Source of the DNA: CAZSVE01 sp964610175
GTDB lineage: Bacteria > Pseudomonadota > Gammaproteobacteria > HK1
Direction: 5' to 3'
Length of the DNA stretch: 25,961 bases
Assembly (NCBI GenBank): GCA_964610175.1
Contig: CAZSVE010000041.1
Location: 1 to 25,961, forward strand
Of this stretch, positions 16,771 through 23,648 are shown in pieces. Made by a program: the position numbers and the translations under genes. The notes below the pieces were generated by a model. That model was not told the origin of the DNA, searched no databases, and saw nothing but the letters and a program-made list of their open reading frames with translations. Within the stretch, counting starts at the first letter, position 1. Each line of letters begins with the position of its first letter.

Positions 16771-17136
16771 TATCCCCATCCTTGATGATCCCTGGAGTTT
16801 CCTTTCTCGGAGGGTTGATTCCCTGGGGAGTCAATGATCCCGTGTTCCCGCCAGCAATTCCCTGATTTGGTTGCCTCGGGTCGTTCTCTCGGTCATAGCC
16901 CCCCTATCGCGAATACGATGCGTGTTTTGGGTGTCTTGTTGCGCAATGTTTTCAGGTGAAACGAAACGCATCGTTGGTCGTTGAATCTACCTCGCGGATC
17001 GCTTTACCCTCTATGGCATCATCCTTCTCTATTGGATTTCACGAATGGCTTTATCGACTGTGGCCCTATCAAGAGCACGGTATGTTCCATTTCTGTCGAG
17101 GATCCTGAAGGGGTCGGGGCCGGGGGCGTGGGCTGT

Positions 17137-17180
17137 GAGCTACCCCCCTCTCGGTCTTGGCGTGAAGCACTAACATGTTC
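17137..17180 (+). repeat. Family-2 repeat, copy 3 (right half)
   Basis: Only the right half is convincing: TACCCCCCTCTCGGTCTTGG followed by CGTGAAGCACTAACATGTTC. It lies about 20 bp upstream of the pteridine reductase start. Confidence 0.5.
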
Positions 17181-17198
17181 TGAAATGGGGAGAATGAC

Positions 17199-17969
17199 AT
17201 GGGGTTGGATGGATCGGAATTGCGGGGGAAGGTAGCATTCGTGAGCGGCGGCGCGCGGCGCATCGGAGCGGCGATTATCCGCACACTTCACGCCGAGGGG
17301 ATGAACGTGGTGTTTCAGTACCGGGGGTCCCGCGAGGCTGCGATGCGTTTGCGTGACGAGCTGGATGAGAAGCGCTCGGGTTCGATGCATGCCTTTCAGG
17401 CCGATTTGCTGCGCACGGAGGACATTCCGCGTCTCATGGGGGATGTCGTGGATGTTCATGGCCGGCTGGACGCGGTGGTGAATAATGCCTCGGCCTTTTA
17501 TGCAACGCCACTTCGAACCCTGTCGGAGAGGGATTGGGACGAACTGATGGGCATCAACGCAAAGGTGCCCCTTTTTATCGCCAAGGCCGCGGCACCATAT
17601 TTGGTTGCTGGTGACAGGAATCCGGGTGAAGGGTGTATCGTGAATATAGCCGATATCTACGGCGTGCGTCCGCTTGCGGAGCACCCCGCCTATTGTGCCG
17701 CGAAGGCCGCTCTCATCATGGTGACGAAATCGCTGGCGCGGGATCTTGGCCCTGGCGTTCGCGTCAATGCGGTGGCTCCTGGCGCGATTCTTTGGCCGGA
17801 GCAGGGGATGGATAATGCGGCCAAGGAGGGGTTGCTTGCCCGCACACCACTGAAGCGCCTGGGCGATCCGAGGGATATCGCGCGAGCGGTTCTCTTTTTG
17901 ATAAGGGATGCCGTTTATTCGAGTGGCGAGATGGTGGTGGTCGATGGGGGACGCCTGGTAACCGGGTGA
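17199..17969 (+). CDS. Pteridine reductase (FolM/PTR1-type short-chain dehydrogenase)
   Basis: An NADPH-dependent SDR of 256 residues, expected to reduce dihydrobiopterin, dihydromonapterin or dihydrofolate. The cofactor motif is GGARRIG at 17-23 (the Arg-rich variant of TGxxxGxG seen in pteridine reductases), NNAS is at 95-98, and the active site is D152, Y165 and K169: aspartate replaces the usual SDR serine, with the same 13- and 4-residue spacing as in PTR1. FYATPL (100-105) and APGAILWPE (193-201) are also typical of this subfamily. GGGGAGA precedes ATG 17199. It stands alone, with no folate genes beside it. Confidence 0.9.
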   Translation: MGLDGSELRGKVAFVSGGARRIGAAIIRTLHAEGMNVVFQYRGSREAAMRLRDELDEKRSGSMHAFQADLLRTEDIPRLMGDVVDVHGRLDAVVNNASAFYATPLRTLSERDWDELMGINAKVPLFIAKAAAPYLVAGDRNPGEGCIVNIADIYGVRPLAEHPAYCAAKAALIMVTKSLARDLGPGVRVNAVAPGAILWPEQGMDNAAKEGLLARTPLKRLGDPRDIARAVLFLIRDAVYSSGEMVVVDGGRLVTG

Positions 17970-18023
17970 TGAAGGATATCCGATCCGTTATGACGGTCTG
18001 CCATGACTGGGGACGAGAAATCG

Positions 18024-18113
18024 CCAGAACATATTGGCGCTTCGCGCCGATACTGAAGCGGGGTGGGCCTTGGCGCACGCGGTTCTCTCGGGATTTTTGT
18101 TTTTCCGATACCT
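18024..18113 (-). repeat. Family-2 repeat, copy 4 (reverse)
   Basis: On the minus strand it reads GTATCGGAAAAACAAAAATC, then GGCCCACCCC, then GGCGCGAAGCGCCAATATG, matching the block order of the copy at 16680. It lies between the 3' ends of the convergent pteridine reductase and fnr2 genes. Confidence 0.7.
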
Positions 18114-18284
18114 TGAAAGGCGCCGTCGCCCGGAGCGGAATCCATACCCCACATCCCCTTGTATGGCGGGGAGCATGAGGTATGGCGCGGCTTTCGAACC
18201 CAGGGACCCTTGTTTGGCATGACTTGGTCTGGGCATTCGTCGGGACGTCGGTTGTCGAGGAAATTGCATGGCAAACGAAGGGCG

Positions 18285-19103
18285 TCATATGGCCCCCATG
18301 TGGTGCGAAACGGGTTTCCTATCGTTTCGATTGCTGGAAGTGGGGTGTTTTTTGGAAACGGCTCTTGCCAGGGGTGGAGCACCGGTGAGCAATTCTCTGA
18401 GTTTTTCCATATTCGTTAGCTGAATGTTGCGCCTCTTGACCATCAATAGTCCCTCGTTTTGGAATCGAGCGAAAAGTCTGCTCACCGTTTCGACGGCGAG
18501 CCCCAGGTAATTGCTGATGTCGTGTCTGGACATGCTGAGGTTGAATTCCCGTTCCGAAAAACCGCGTTTTTTCAGTCGATCGGATAAGTCCAGCAAGAAT
18601 GTAGCCAAGCGTACGTCGGCGCTTTTTTTGGCCAGTAGTTGCAGCAGATCGTATTCATTGGCTATCTCTTTTCCGAATAGGCGATGAATTTCGTGATCGA
18701 GACCCTGGAAGCTATGGCAGAGTTTTTCGAGATGGCGGTAAGGAAGCTCGCAAACACTGGTCGTCTCCAAGGCCACCGCGGCGCAGGTGTGTTTTTCCCC
18801 TTCGATGGCATCGAAACCCAGGAGTTCTCCGGGCAGGATAAACCTGTGTACTTGTTCTTCGCCGCTTTCGGTCGGAATATACACCTTGATCGAACCCGAT
18901 CGTACAGCGTATAAAGACTTATGTTTATCTCCGGCCTCGAATAGGTACTCGCCGCGGGATATGGGGGAGTGTCGAGCAATGATTTTTATTAGTTGATCGA
19001 GCTCTGCCGAACTCAATCCCAATGGTAAGCAAACATTGGCCATACAGCAGTTTCTACACGAAATCTGATAGTCGGCAAATTCGGGGGCACTGTTGCGGTT
19101 CAT
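18285..19103 (-). CDS. FNR-family oxygen-responsive transcription regulator (paralogue 2)
   Basis: A CRP/FNR-family protein of 272 residues. The cysteines C16, C19 and C25 (C-x2-C-x5-C, plus an extra C20) and C118 in TTSVCELP match the four [4Fe-4S] ligands of FNR. A cyclic-nucleotide-binding fold is followed by a helix-turn-helix with E205, S208 and R209 in VETVSR, predicting TTGAT-N4-ATCAA recognition. The C-terminus runs about 28 residues past the end of paralogue 1, is rich in Ser, Lys and Arg, and may be read-through into former intergenic DNA. GGGAGG eight bases upstream of ATG 19103 is a strong ribosome binding site. A perfect FNR site lies about 46 bp upstream. Confidence 0.93.
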   Translation of the reverse strand: MNRNSAPEFADYQISCRNCCMANVCLPLGLSSAELDQLIKIIARHSPISRGEYLFEAGDKHKSLYAVRSGSIKVYIPTESGEEQVHRFILPGELLGFDAIEGEKHTCAAVALETTSVCELPYRHLEKLCHSFQGLDHEIHRLFGKEIANEYDLLQLLAKKSADVRLATFLLDLSDRLKKRGFSEREFNLSMSRHDISNYLGLAVETVSRLFARFQNEGLLMVKRRNIQLTNMEKLRELLTGAPPLARAVSKKHPTSSNRNDRKPVSHHMGAI

Positions 19104-19148
19104 GGTTTTTTACCTCCCTTATGAAGTTGCGAAATTCAACCAGATTTT

Positions 19149-19162
19149 TTGATCTAGATCAA
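19149..19162. promoter_or_regulatory. Perfect FNR site (TTGATCTAGATCAA)
   Basis: An exact match to the palindromic FNR consensus TTGAT-N4-ATCAA. It lies in the divergent space between fnr2 and the hemerythrin gene, centred about 52 bp from the fnr2 start codon and 160 bp from the hemerythrin start codon. On the fnr2 side a TAAATA sequence just upstream could be a -10 element, which would put the site near +1 and suggest autorepression. On the other side it is placed where activation is possible. Confidence 0.85.
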
Positions 19163-19315
19163 GTTATTTATTTGGTGGCGTAATCCAGAGTACTCCGAAA
19201 CCTGCTGATATTTGACGGTAATATCTTTATTTTTCAATAGATTAGATTGTTTTCTGGGTGGAAGGTCAACACAGCCCAAAAGCCTACTGAAATAACGCAA
19301 TCGTTGGAACGAGCA

Positions 19316-19864
19316 ATGTCCGGAATAATTGAACAATTGCACACAGACCATATGAATATGGCGCGGCTTCTCGATCTGGTCGATGAGCAGATGGAAATAT
19401 CTCGAACGGGAGGGGCGCCTGATTACGTACTCATGGCCGATATTATGCAGTACATGGCGAACTATCCAGATCTCTTCCATCATCCGATGGAGAATCTAAT
19501 CTTTCAGCGACTCGCCGAACTCGATGAAGGTATCCGTTCCACGGCGACGGGTATCATACAGGAGCACGATGTGCTGACACGCCAGGGCGAGGTGCTTCTG
19601 AATCTCATCAAAACGGTCATGAACGAATATCCCATAGAGCGAGGGGACATGGAGTCCAGTGCCCGCCAATATGTCTCGACATTGCGTGCGCATATGAACC
19701 TGGAAGAGGGACAGCTGTTTCCGGCGGCCCAGAAGGCATTGCAGAAAAAAGACTGGGAGGAGATCGATGCCGCCATGGGAAATATGGAAGATCCACTATT
19801 CGGTAAAAAGACAATCGAGACCGAATACATGGCACTGTACGATTATATCCGGGATTCCGAATAA
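19316..19864 (+). CDS. Hemerythrin-like (HHE domain) protein
   Basis: An all-helical protein of 182 residues with the ligand pattern of hemerythrins: H12 in TDH, H55 and E59 in HHPMEN, H84 in QEHD, H126 and E130 in AHMNLEEGQLFP. A di-iron site that binds O2 or NO, or senses or stores iron, is expected; the exact role is not shown by sequence. ATG 19316 is chosen because the family normally begins just before the first histidine helix; TTG 19247 would add 23 unrelated residues. It is divergent from fnr2 and shares the spacer holding a perfect FNR site, so control by low oxygen is likely. Confidence 0.88.
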   Translation: MSGIIEQLHTDHMNMARLLDLVDEQMEISRTGGAPDYVLMADIMQYMANYPDLFHHPMENLIFQRLAELDEGIRSTATGIIQEHDVLTRQGEVLLNLIKTVMNEYPIERGDMESSARQYVSTLRAHMNLEEGQLFPAAQKALQKKDWEEIDAAMGNMEDPLFGKKTIETEYMALYDYIRDSE

Positions 19865-20008
19865 CGGGGGGATCCCGTGATCCGCAGGGGGTGTTGCCGG
19901 TACGTTTCGAGAACATCGACACTGATCCCGAAGACATTCGTCAAGACCCCCGAGGCGCGGCCTCGCCGAATCGATACCCAGCCCGGCCTGTTCGGTGCCG
20001 GAATCCAA

Positions 20009-20114
20009 GCGAAGCTTCGCCTCGATCCGGCAAAGCATGACCCGGCATCGGTAAAGCAAGACTGGCGTTTTGTGAAAATCGACTCGCTTGCGAAGCTGAG
20101 CGGGAAATAGATAA
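20009..20114 (+). repeat. Family-1 intergenic repeat, copy 9 (forward)
   Basis: A complete, well-preserved copy: GCGAAGCTTCGCCTCGATCC, then GGCATCGGTAAAGCAAGACT, GGCGTTTTGTGAAAATCGAC, and GCGAAGCTGAGCGGGAAATA. Useful as the reference copy for the family. Confidence 0.92.
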
Positions 20115-20121
20115 TCGCCTC

Positions 20122-20185
20122 TGTCATCTCGACCGGAGTCGAGAGGGCTTCCTCCGAAAGATTCCTCCCTCTGGCGAAATGGCAC
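20122..20185. repeat. Degenerate TGTCAT...ATGGCA palindromic element
   Basis: The left end TGTCATCTCGACCGGAGTCG and the right end CTCTGGCGAAATGGCAC are imperfect inverted copies, in the same broad class as the 8845-8926 element. It begins eight bases after a family-1 copy. Confidence 0.5.
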
Positions 20186-20229
20186 GAACTTCAACGGTTT
20201 TGTTCAAGATTTTCGTGGTATAGGGAATC

Positions 20230-20706
20230 ATGACGAAAAATCCATCCTCACCATCCTCACCATCCTTCCAACATCCCGGTGACGAATTTCATAGGCGCCT
20301 GCAGGGGAAATTCTCGGGTATCTTGCGCTGGGAACAACTCGATGCGTTATGGGAGCAAGTGCTGACCCGATCGGAAGGATGGTACGTCTATGAAGTCGGC
20401 AAATCCCTGCCCGAACATGCGTCGGATTCCGAAGAATTACCGGACATCATTTCCGAGATCGATGCCTTGTTACGTGACGAACATCAGCATGATTATTGTG
20501 GGATCGTGTATGCCGATGAGCCCGCGCAGCCAGGCATGATCAAGGTCTACGACCCCGGAAATCTGGGTGTCGTTTGCGGTCCCGGCGGTGCGCCGATCCT
20601 CCCACGATGGATCCTGAGCCGAATAAAACCACAGGTGCTGGGTGAGGAAGCAAAAGAGACCGATCATGCCTGGTGGAGACGCGTCCTGCATTTGGGGCGT
20701 GCCTAG
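20230..20706 (+). CDS. Conserved-looking hypothetical protein, unknown function
   Basis: I cannot assign a function to this 158-residue soluble protein. The N-terminus is Ser/Pro-rich, followed by a helical region (LRWEQLDALWEQVLTRSEGW) and a central segment with EIDALLRDEHQHDYCGIVYA and MIKVYDPGNLGVVCG that looks like a compact folded domain. There is no signal peptide or membrane helix. The ATG at 20230 follows AGGGA at a short distance. It is flanked by family-1 copies facing each other (20009-20114 and 20799-20903). The hemerythrin gene upstream, on the same strand, may be a functional neighbour, but 365 bp separate them. Confidence 0.75.
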   Translation: MTKNPSSPSSPSFQHPGDEFHRRLQGKFSGILRWEQLDALWEQVLTRSEGWYVYEVGKSLPEHASDSEELPDIISEIDALLRDEHQHDYCGIVYADEPAQPGMIKVYDPGNLGVVCGPGGAPILPRWILSRIKPQVLGEEAKETDHAWWRRVLHLGRA

Positions 20707-20798
20707 AAATCCTGCCCCTCGAAACGTCCATGGCGAACCTCGGAACAGGCCGGGTTCCCAAGCGTTTGATGCAAAGCGGTTTCTGTTGCATGATGATT

Positions 20799-20903
20799 CG
20801 TTTATTCCCCGTTCATTTCCACACATGAGTCGAGGTTTACGAAACGCCGGTTTTGCTTTACCAATGCCGGGTCATGCCTTGTCGTTTCGAGGCGAAGCTT
20901 CGC
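20799..20903 (-). repeat. Family-1 intergenic repeat, copy 10 (reverse)
   Basis: Reverse copy: CGTTTATTCCCCGTTCATTT, then TTACGAAACGCCGGTTTTGC, ending TCGAGGCGAAGCTTCGCC. It ends 49 bp before the TolC-like gene and may lie in its 5' leader. Confidence 0.88.
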
Positions 20904-20951
20904 CAAATCATGCACCAAAGCCCCAAACCAGTGCCCCGCCAGGAGAACATC

Positions 20952-22172
20952 ATGGTTATAAGACGCCCTTTGGTCTTGGCATCACTGCTGGCCGCTTCCC
21001 TGGGGAGCGCGCAAGGGAAGGCCGAGATACTGCAAGATTACCTCGAGCGATTGGCGAGACACCCCCAGGTTGCCCAGATACTGGAAGAGCGCAAACGCTT
21101 CGAAGAGTTATCCGATAGCGAAATGGGCCTGCCCGATCCACAGATCATTATTGGCGTGGACAATGTACCCACGGAGAATCCGACATTCGACAGATTCCTG
21201 CCGACGTCGAAAGTGCTGGGCTTCAGGCAGCAAATCCCGAACTATGGCCTACGCAAGGCAAAAGCGAAAAAGCAGCAACGACTTTCCCAACATCAGCGGC
21301 TCATGGCCGATTATACGCTCCAACGGCTGAAGGCCATTCTCATCGGCCAGCTTGCCGAATTGGATAAAGTGAAAACCCTGGAGCGGCTGATCGGCAAGCA
21401 GCTTAAGATCTATGGTGCACTGGAAGAGGACCTCGAGGGCCAGTTGGAGGCAGGCAAGCCGCTATATGGACGCTTTTCCGAGGTCGACGTCGAGCGCACG
21501 AGGGTGGTGCAACGCTTGAATGATCTCGAAGCCGAGCGTGTGGCCATTGAGGAAGAATTGATCCGCCTGGTCGGTGAGGTACCCGAGGTTCCATTGCCTT
21601 TCGTACCCGAGATCAGCTGGGATCGTGAGACGCAAACCCTCTATCCGGTACGCATCGCAGCCGAGGGCGTACGGGTGGCGTCCCGGAATGTCGATGTGGC
21701 CGATGCCTCTTTCGGCCCCAATTATGGCATCCAGGCACTCTATAAACAGCGCGAATCTGGCGGCAACTTCCCCGGAGACGACTGGTTCAGCATCCAGGCC
21801 ACCATCTCCATTCCATTATGGTATGGGTGGAACCAGGAACCAAAGCTACGTGCCGCGAAGGCAGGCAAACGCAAGGCGGAATTTGCCTATGAGGATACCA
21901 GGCGCGAATGGATGAAACGGATGGCAACGCTGAAGGCGAAGCGCGATATTACCCGGAGTAACATTGCCCTGCTGCGGGAGAGAAAGACGGCGCTCGAAGA
22001 AATGGTGAAAGCCGCCGATCGCAATTATGAATCCGGCAATGCACCCCTCGAGACCGTACTCGATGCGCAGCTCGATGAGCTTGGTATCGCCTCGCAATTG
22101 GCAACGCAACGCAGCCGTCACATCCGGCTTTCCGCGCAATTCAACAGTCATATCGCCGGAAACCAAAGATGA
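20952..22172 (+). CDS. TolC-family outer membrane efflux protein
   Basis: A 406-residue protein with an N-terminal signal peptide (about 1-22, ending near SAQG) and no lipobox. The rest is the TolC/OEP type: two related halves with long alpha-helical coiled coils (about 85-205 and 300-390) and short beta segments such as FSIQATISIPLWYG near 278-291. The GLPDPQIIIGVDNVP stretch near 57-71 resembles outer-membrane partners of heavy-metal or RND-type pumps. No adaptor or inner-membrane pump gene is next to it; the M50-HlyD protein about 15 kb away is a speculative partner. AGGAG six bases before ATG 20952 supports this start. Confidence 0.85.
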   Translation: MVIRRPLVLASLLAASLGSAQGKAEILQDYLERLARHPQVAQILEERKRFEELSDSEMGLPDPQIIIGVDNVPTENPTFDRFLPTSKVLGFRQQIPNYGLRKAKAKKQQRLSQHQRLMADYTLQRLKAILIGQLAELDKVKTLERLIGKQLKIYGALEEDLEGQLEAGKPLYGRFSEVDVERTRVVQRLNDLEAERVAIEEELIRLVGEVPEVPLPFVPEISWDRETQTLYPVRIAAEGVRVASRNVDVADASFGPNYGIQALYKQRESGGNFPGDDWFSIQATISIPLWYGWNQEPKLRAAKAGKRKAEFAYEDTRREWMKRMATLKAKRDITRSNIALLRERKTALEEMVKAADRNYESGNAPLETVLDAQLDELGIASQLATQRSRHIRLSAQFNSHIAGNQR

Positions 22173-22198
22173 AAACGATCCGATTTTTCGAAGGGCCT

Positions 22199-22659
22199 TT
22201 ATTTGGCAATCTTTCTTCGTAATTCCTCGATAATCCGCCGTGATTCTTCGAGGGCCCTGTCTTTTGTCTTTTTTCCCCATTGCCCTGTTCTTTTCCTCTA
22301 TCGTCTTGTTTTTCCCCTCTATTGCCTTGTCCTTTGTTGCGATCCCGCGCTCCAGGTCCTGAAGCCCCTCTCGAGGATTTCGTCTTCTGCGTCCATGGTT
22401 TCTTTTACCCTGGGTTCGGTCGTCGCGCGATGCGGCAGCCGAATAATGGCACGGTATCGTTTCGGGTAGTCCTTTTCGTCGATATCCAGAATATGCATGT
22501 CGTCCGGCACCACGAACCGCAGTCAGTCTTGTCATCCTTACCCGCGTCGAGTACATTGCAGCGCACGATTCATTTTGGCCCGTGGCCGTAAAGGATGCGG
22601 ATGAGATCGTGAAACTCCGCTTGAGTGGCTGTTGAATACCACTTGGCGAAACGGGCCTA
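22199..22659 (-). pseudogene. Decayed gene with charged coiled-coil C-terminus
   Basis: Read on the minus strand in several frames, this gives a broken but coherent protein: RFAKWYSTATQAEFHDLIRI (ending at a stop near 22570), then in another frame MHILDIDEKDYPKRYRAIIR and on to AEDEILER, then a frame change into LQDLERGIATKDKAIEGKNK, and another into KTKDRALEESRRIIEELRRK and a proper stop at 22199. At least three frame changes or stops are needed. Repeated EEK/EGK coiled-coil tails of this kind are common in transposase-associated PD-(D/E)XK (Rpn-like) proteins, but the diagnostic domain is missing, so the family is a guess. The 5' part is lost next to the MaoC gene. Confidence 0.6.
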
Positions 22660-22693
22660 ACTTCACCATAAAGACACCAAAAGGAGATCGATT

Positions 22694-23155
22694 ATGAGCA
22701 TGTTCGATGAACTCAATGGCTTCGATGAGCTTCATGGTTATTGGATCGAGGATCTCGAGATCGGACAGACCGTCGTTTCATCCAGGACCGTCACCGAGGC
22801 TGCCGTGGAGCTGTTCGGGGGGATCTCGGGGGATCTCAATCCAACGCACTTCAGTGACGATTTTGCCAAGAAAGAGCGCTTCGGGAAGCGGATCGTCCAT
22901 GGGATGTTGACCATGTCTCACATCACTGGCACGCTGGCCTCGAAGCTTCCCGGTCCCGGTTGCTTGTATATGAGCCAGAGTGTCAAATTCCTCGCGCCGG
23001 TGAATATAGGCGATTGCGTTACCACCAAAATCCAGATCAAGGATATCGATCTCAAGAAGGGTAAGGTTACCTTGAAGACCGATCAGTTCGTCGGCGATAC
23101 GCAATGCGTGGATGGCGAGGCCCTGTTGTGGGTACCATCGCGCAATAAGAAGTAG
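22694..23155 (+). CDS. MaoC-like (R)-specific enoyl-CoA hydratase
   Basis: A hot-dog-fold hydratase of 153 residues, PhaJ-like, expected to hydrate trans-2-enoyl-CoA to (R)-3-hydroxyacyl-CoA. The hydratase-2 motif is intact: D47 and H52 in SGDLNPTHFSDDFA, the catalytic pair with the same five-residue spacing as in PhaJ, followed by FGKRIVHGMLTMSHI. Such enzymes feed polyhydroxyalkanoate synthesis or fatty-acid metabolism, but no PHA genes are visible here. A clear ribosome binding site, AAAAGGAG, precedes ATG 22694. Confidence 0.88.
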   Translation: MSMFDELNGFDELHGYWIEDLEIGQTVVSSRTVTEAAVELFGGISGDLNPTHFSDDFAKKERFGKRIVHGMLTMSHITGTLASKLPGPGCLYMSQSVKFLAPVNIGDCVTTKIQIKDIDLKKGKVTLKTDQFVGDTQCVDGEALLWVPSRNKK

Positions 23156-23270
23156 ACATCGTGAATGTCGGGCTGTATGCATTCCATCTTTGATTCGATA
23201 CCGTTCTTCGCATTGGATATTGGGGCGTTTCTGTCACGCCTCGGTGGATACCGCCACTTCTAGCCATTCT

Positions 23271-23297
23271 CCCGTCATCCCGCCAGGGATCGACGGG
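23271..23297. repeat. Hairpin of the GTCATCCCG class
   Basis: The inverted repeat CCCGTC...GACGGG encloses ATCCCGCCAGGGATC. It is similar in wording to the motif of the 113-bp tandem array at 3104-3470. It lies 115 bp after the hydratase gene and lacks a T-run, so it is not a typical terminator. Confidence 0.4.
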
Positions 23298-23380
23298 ATC
23301 CCATCCCCGCCCGCCATCGAGTGGATAACGTTCTCTGGCGGGGAGCGGCGCGAGATGGAAAAAGACCGAAATCCCGGCCA

Positions 23381-23486
23381 GGCTTGTGCTCCAGCCGACA
23401 AGGCAATGGCCCATCATCGGTAAAGCAGAGCCGGCGTTTCGTGAAATTCGGCTCGTCCGCGAAGCCGAGCGTGAAATAAGCAAAAC
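23381..23486 (+). repeat. Family-1 intergenic repeat, copy 11 (forward)
   Basis: Forward copy with a truncated left palindrome (GGCTTGTGCTCCAGCCGACA), then CATCGGTAAAGCAGAGCCGG, CGTTTCGTGAAATTCGGCTC and the right end GCGAAGCCGAGCGTGAAATA. Confidence 0.85.
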
Positions 23487-23648
23487 CAACCCGTGTAAAT
23501 GCGGGTTTTTTATTATCGCCCAATCGAAACATCCGGCTTGGGAACCAGATGGAATGTTTCCATGGTCGTCCCCGAGTCCAGGGAATCTCCAATCCCTTGC
23601 GGTTATCGTCCGCATCGAGCAATTCCCTTTGGAAGCAGAACCGACAAG

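Larger units (their letters stand above)
16223..17198. other. Repeat-rich intergenic region, no gene supported
   Basis: Almost 1 kb between purA and the pteridine reductase gene. It holds two family-1 copies facing away from each other (16317-16420 and 16482-16593) and two family-2 copies (16680-16770 and 17137-17180). The open frames here run through the repeats and show no protein features. No clear purA terminator is visible. Confidence 0.65.
23156..23648. other. Intergenic region with hairpin and family-1 repeat
   Basis: There is no supported gene between the hydratase and the phosphopantetheinyl transferase. The frame of the latter is open upstream to 23499, but that part has no family similarity. 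The region holds a CCCGTC/GACGGG inverted repeat (23271-23297) and a forward family-1 copy (23381-23486). Confidence 0.55.
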
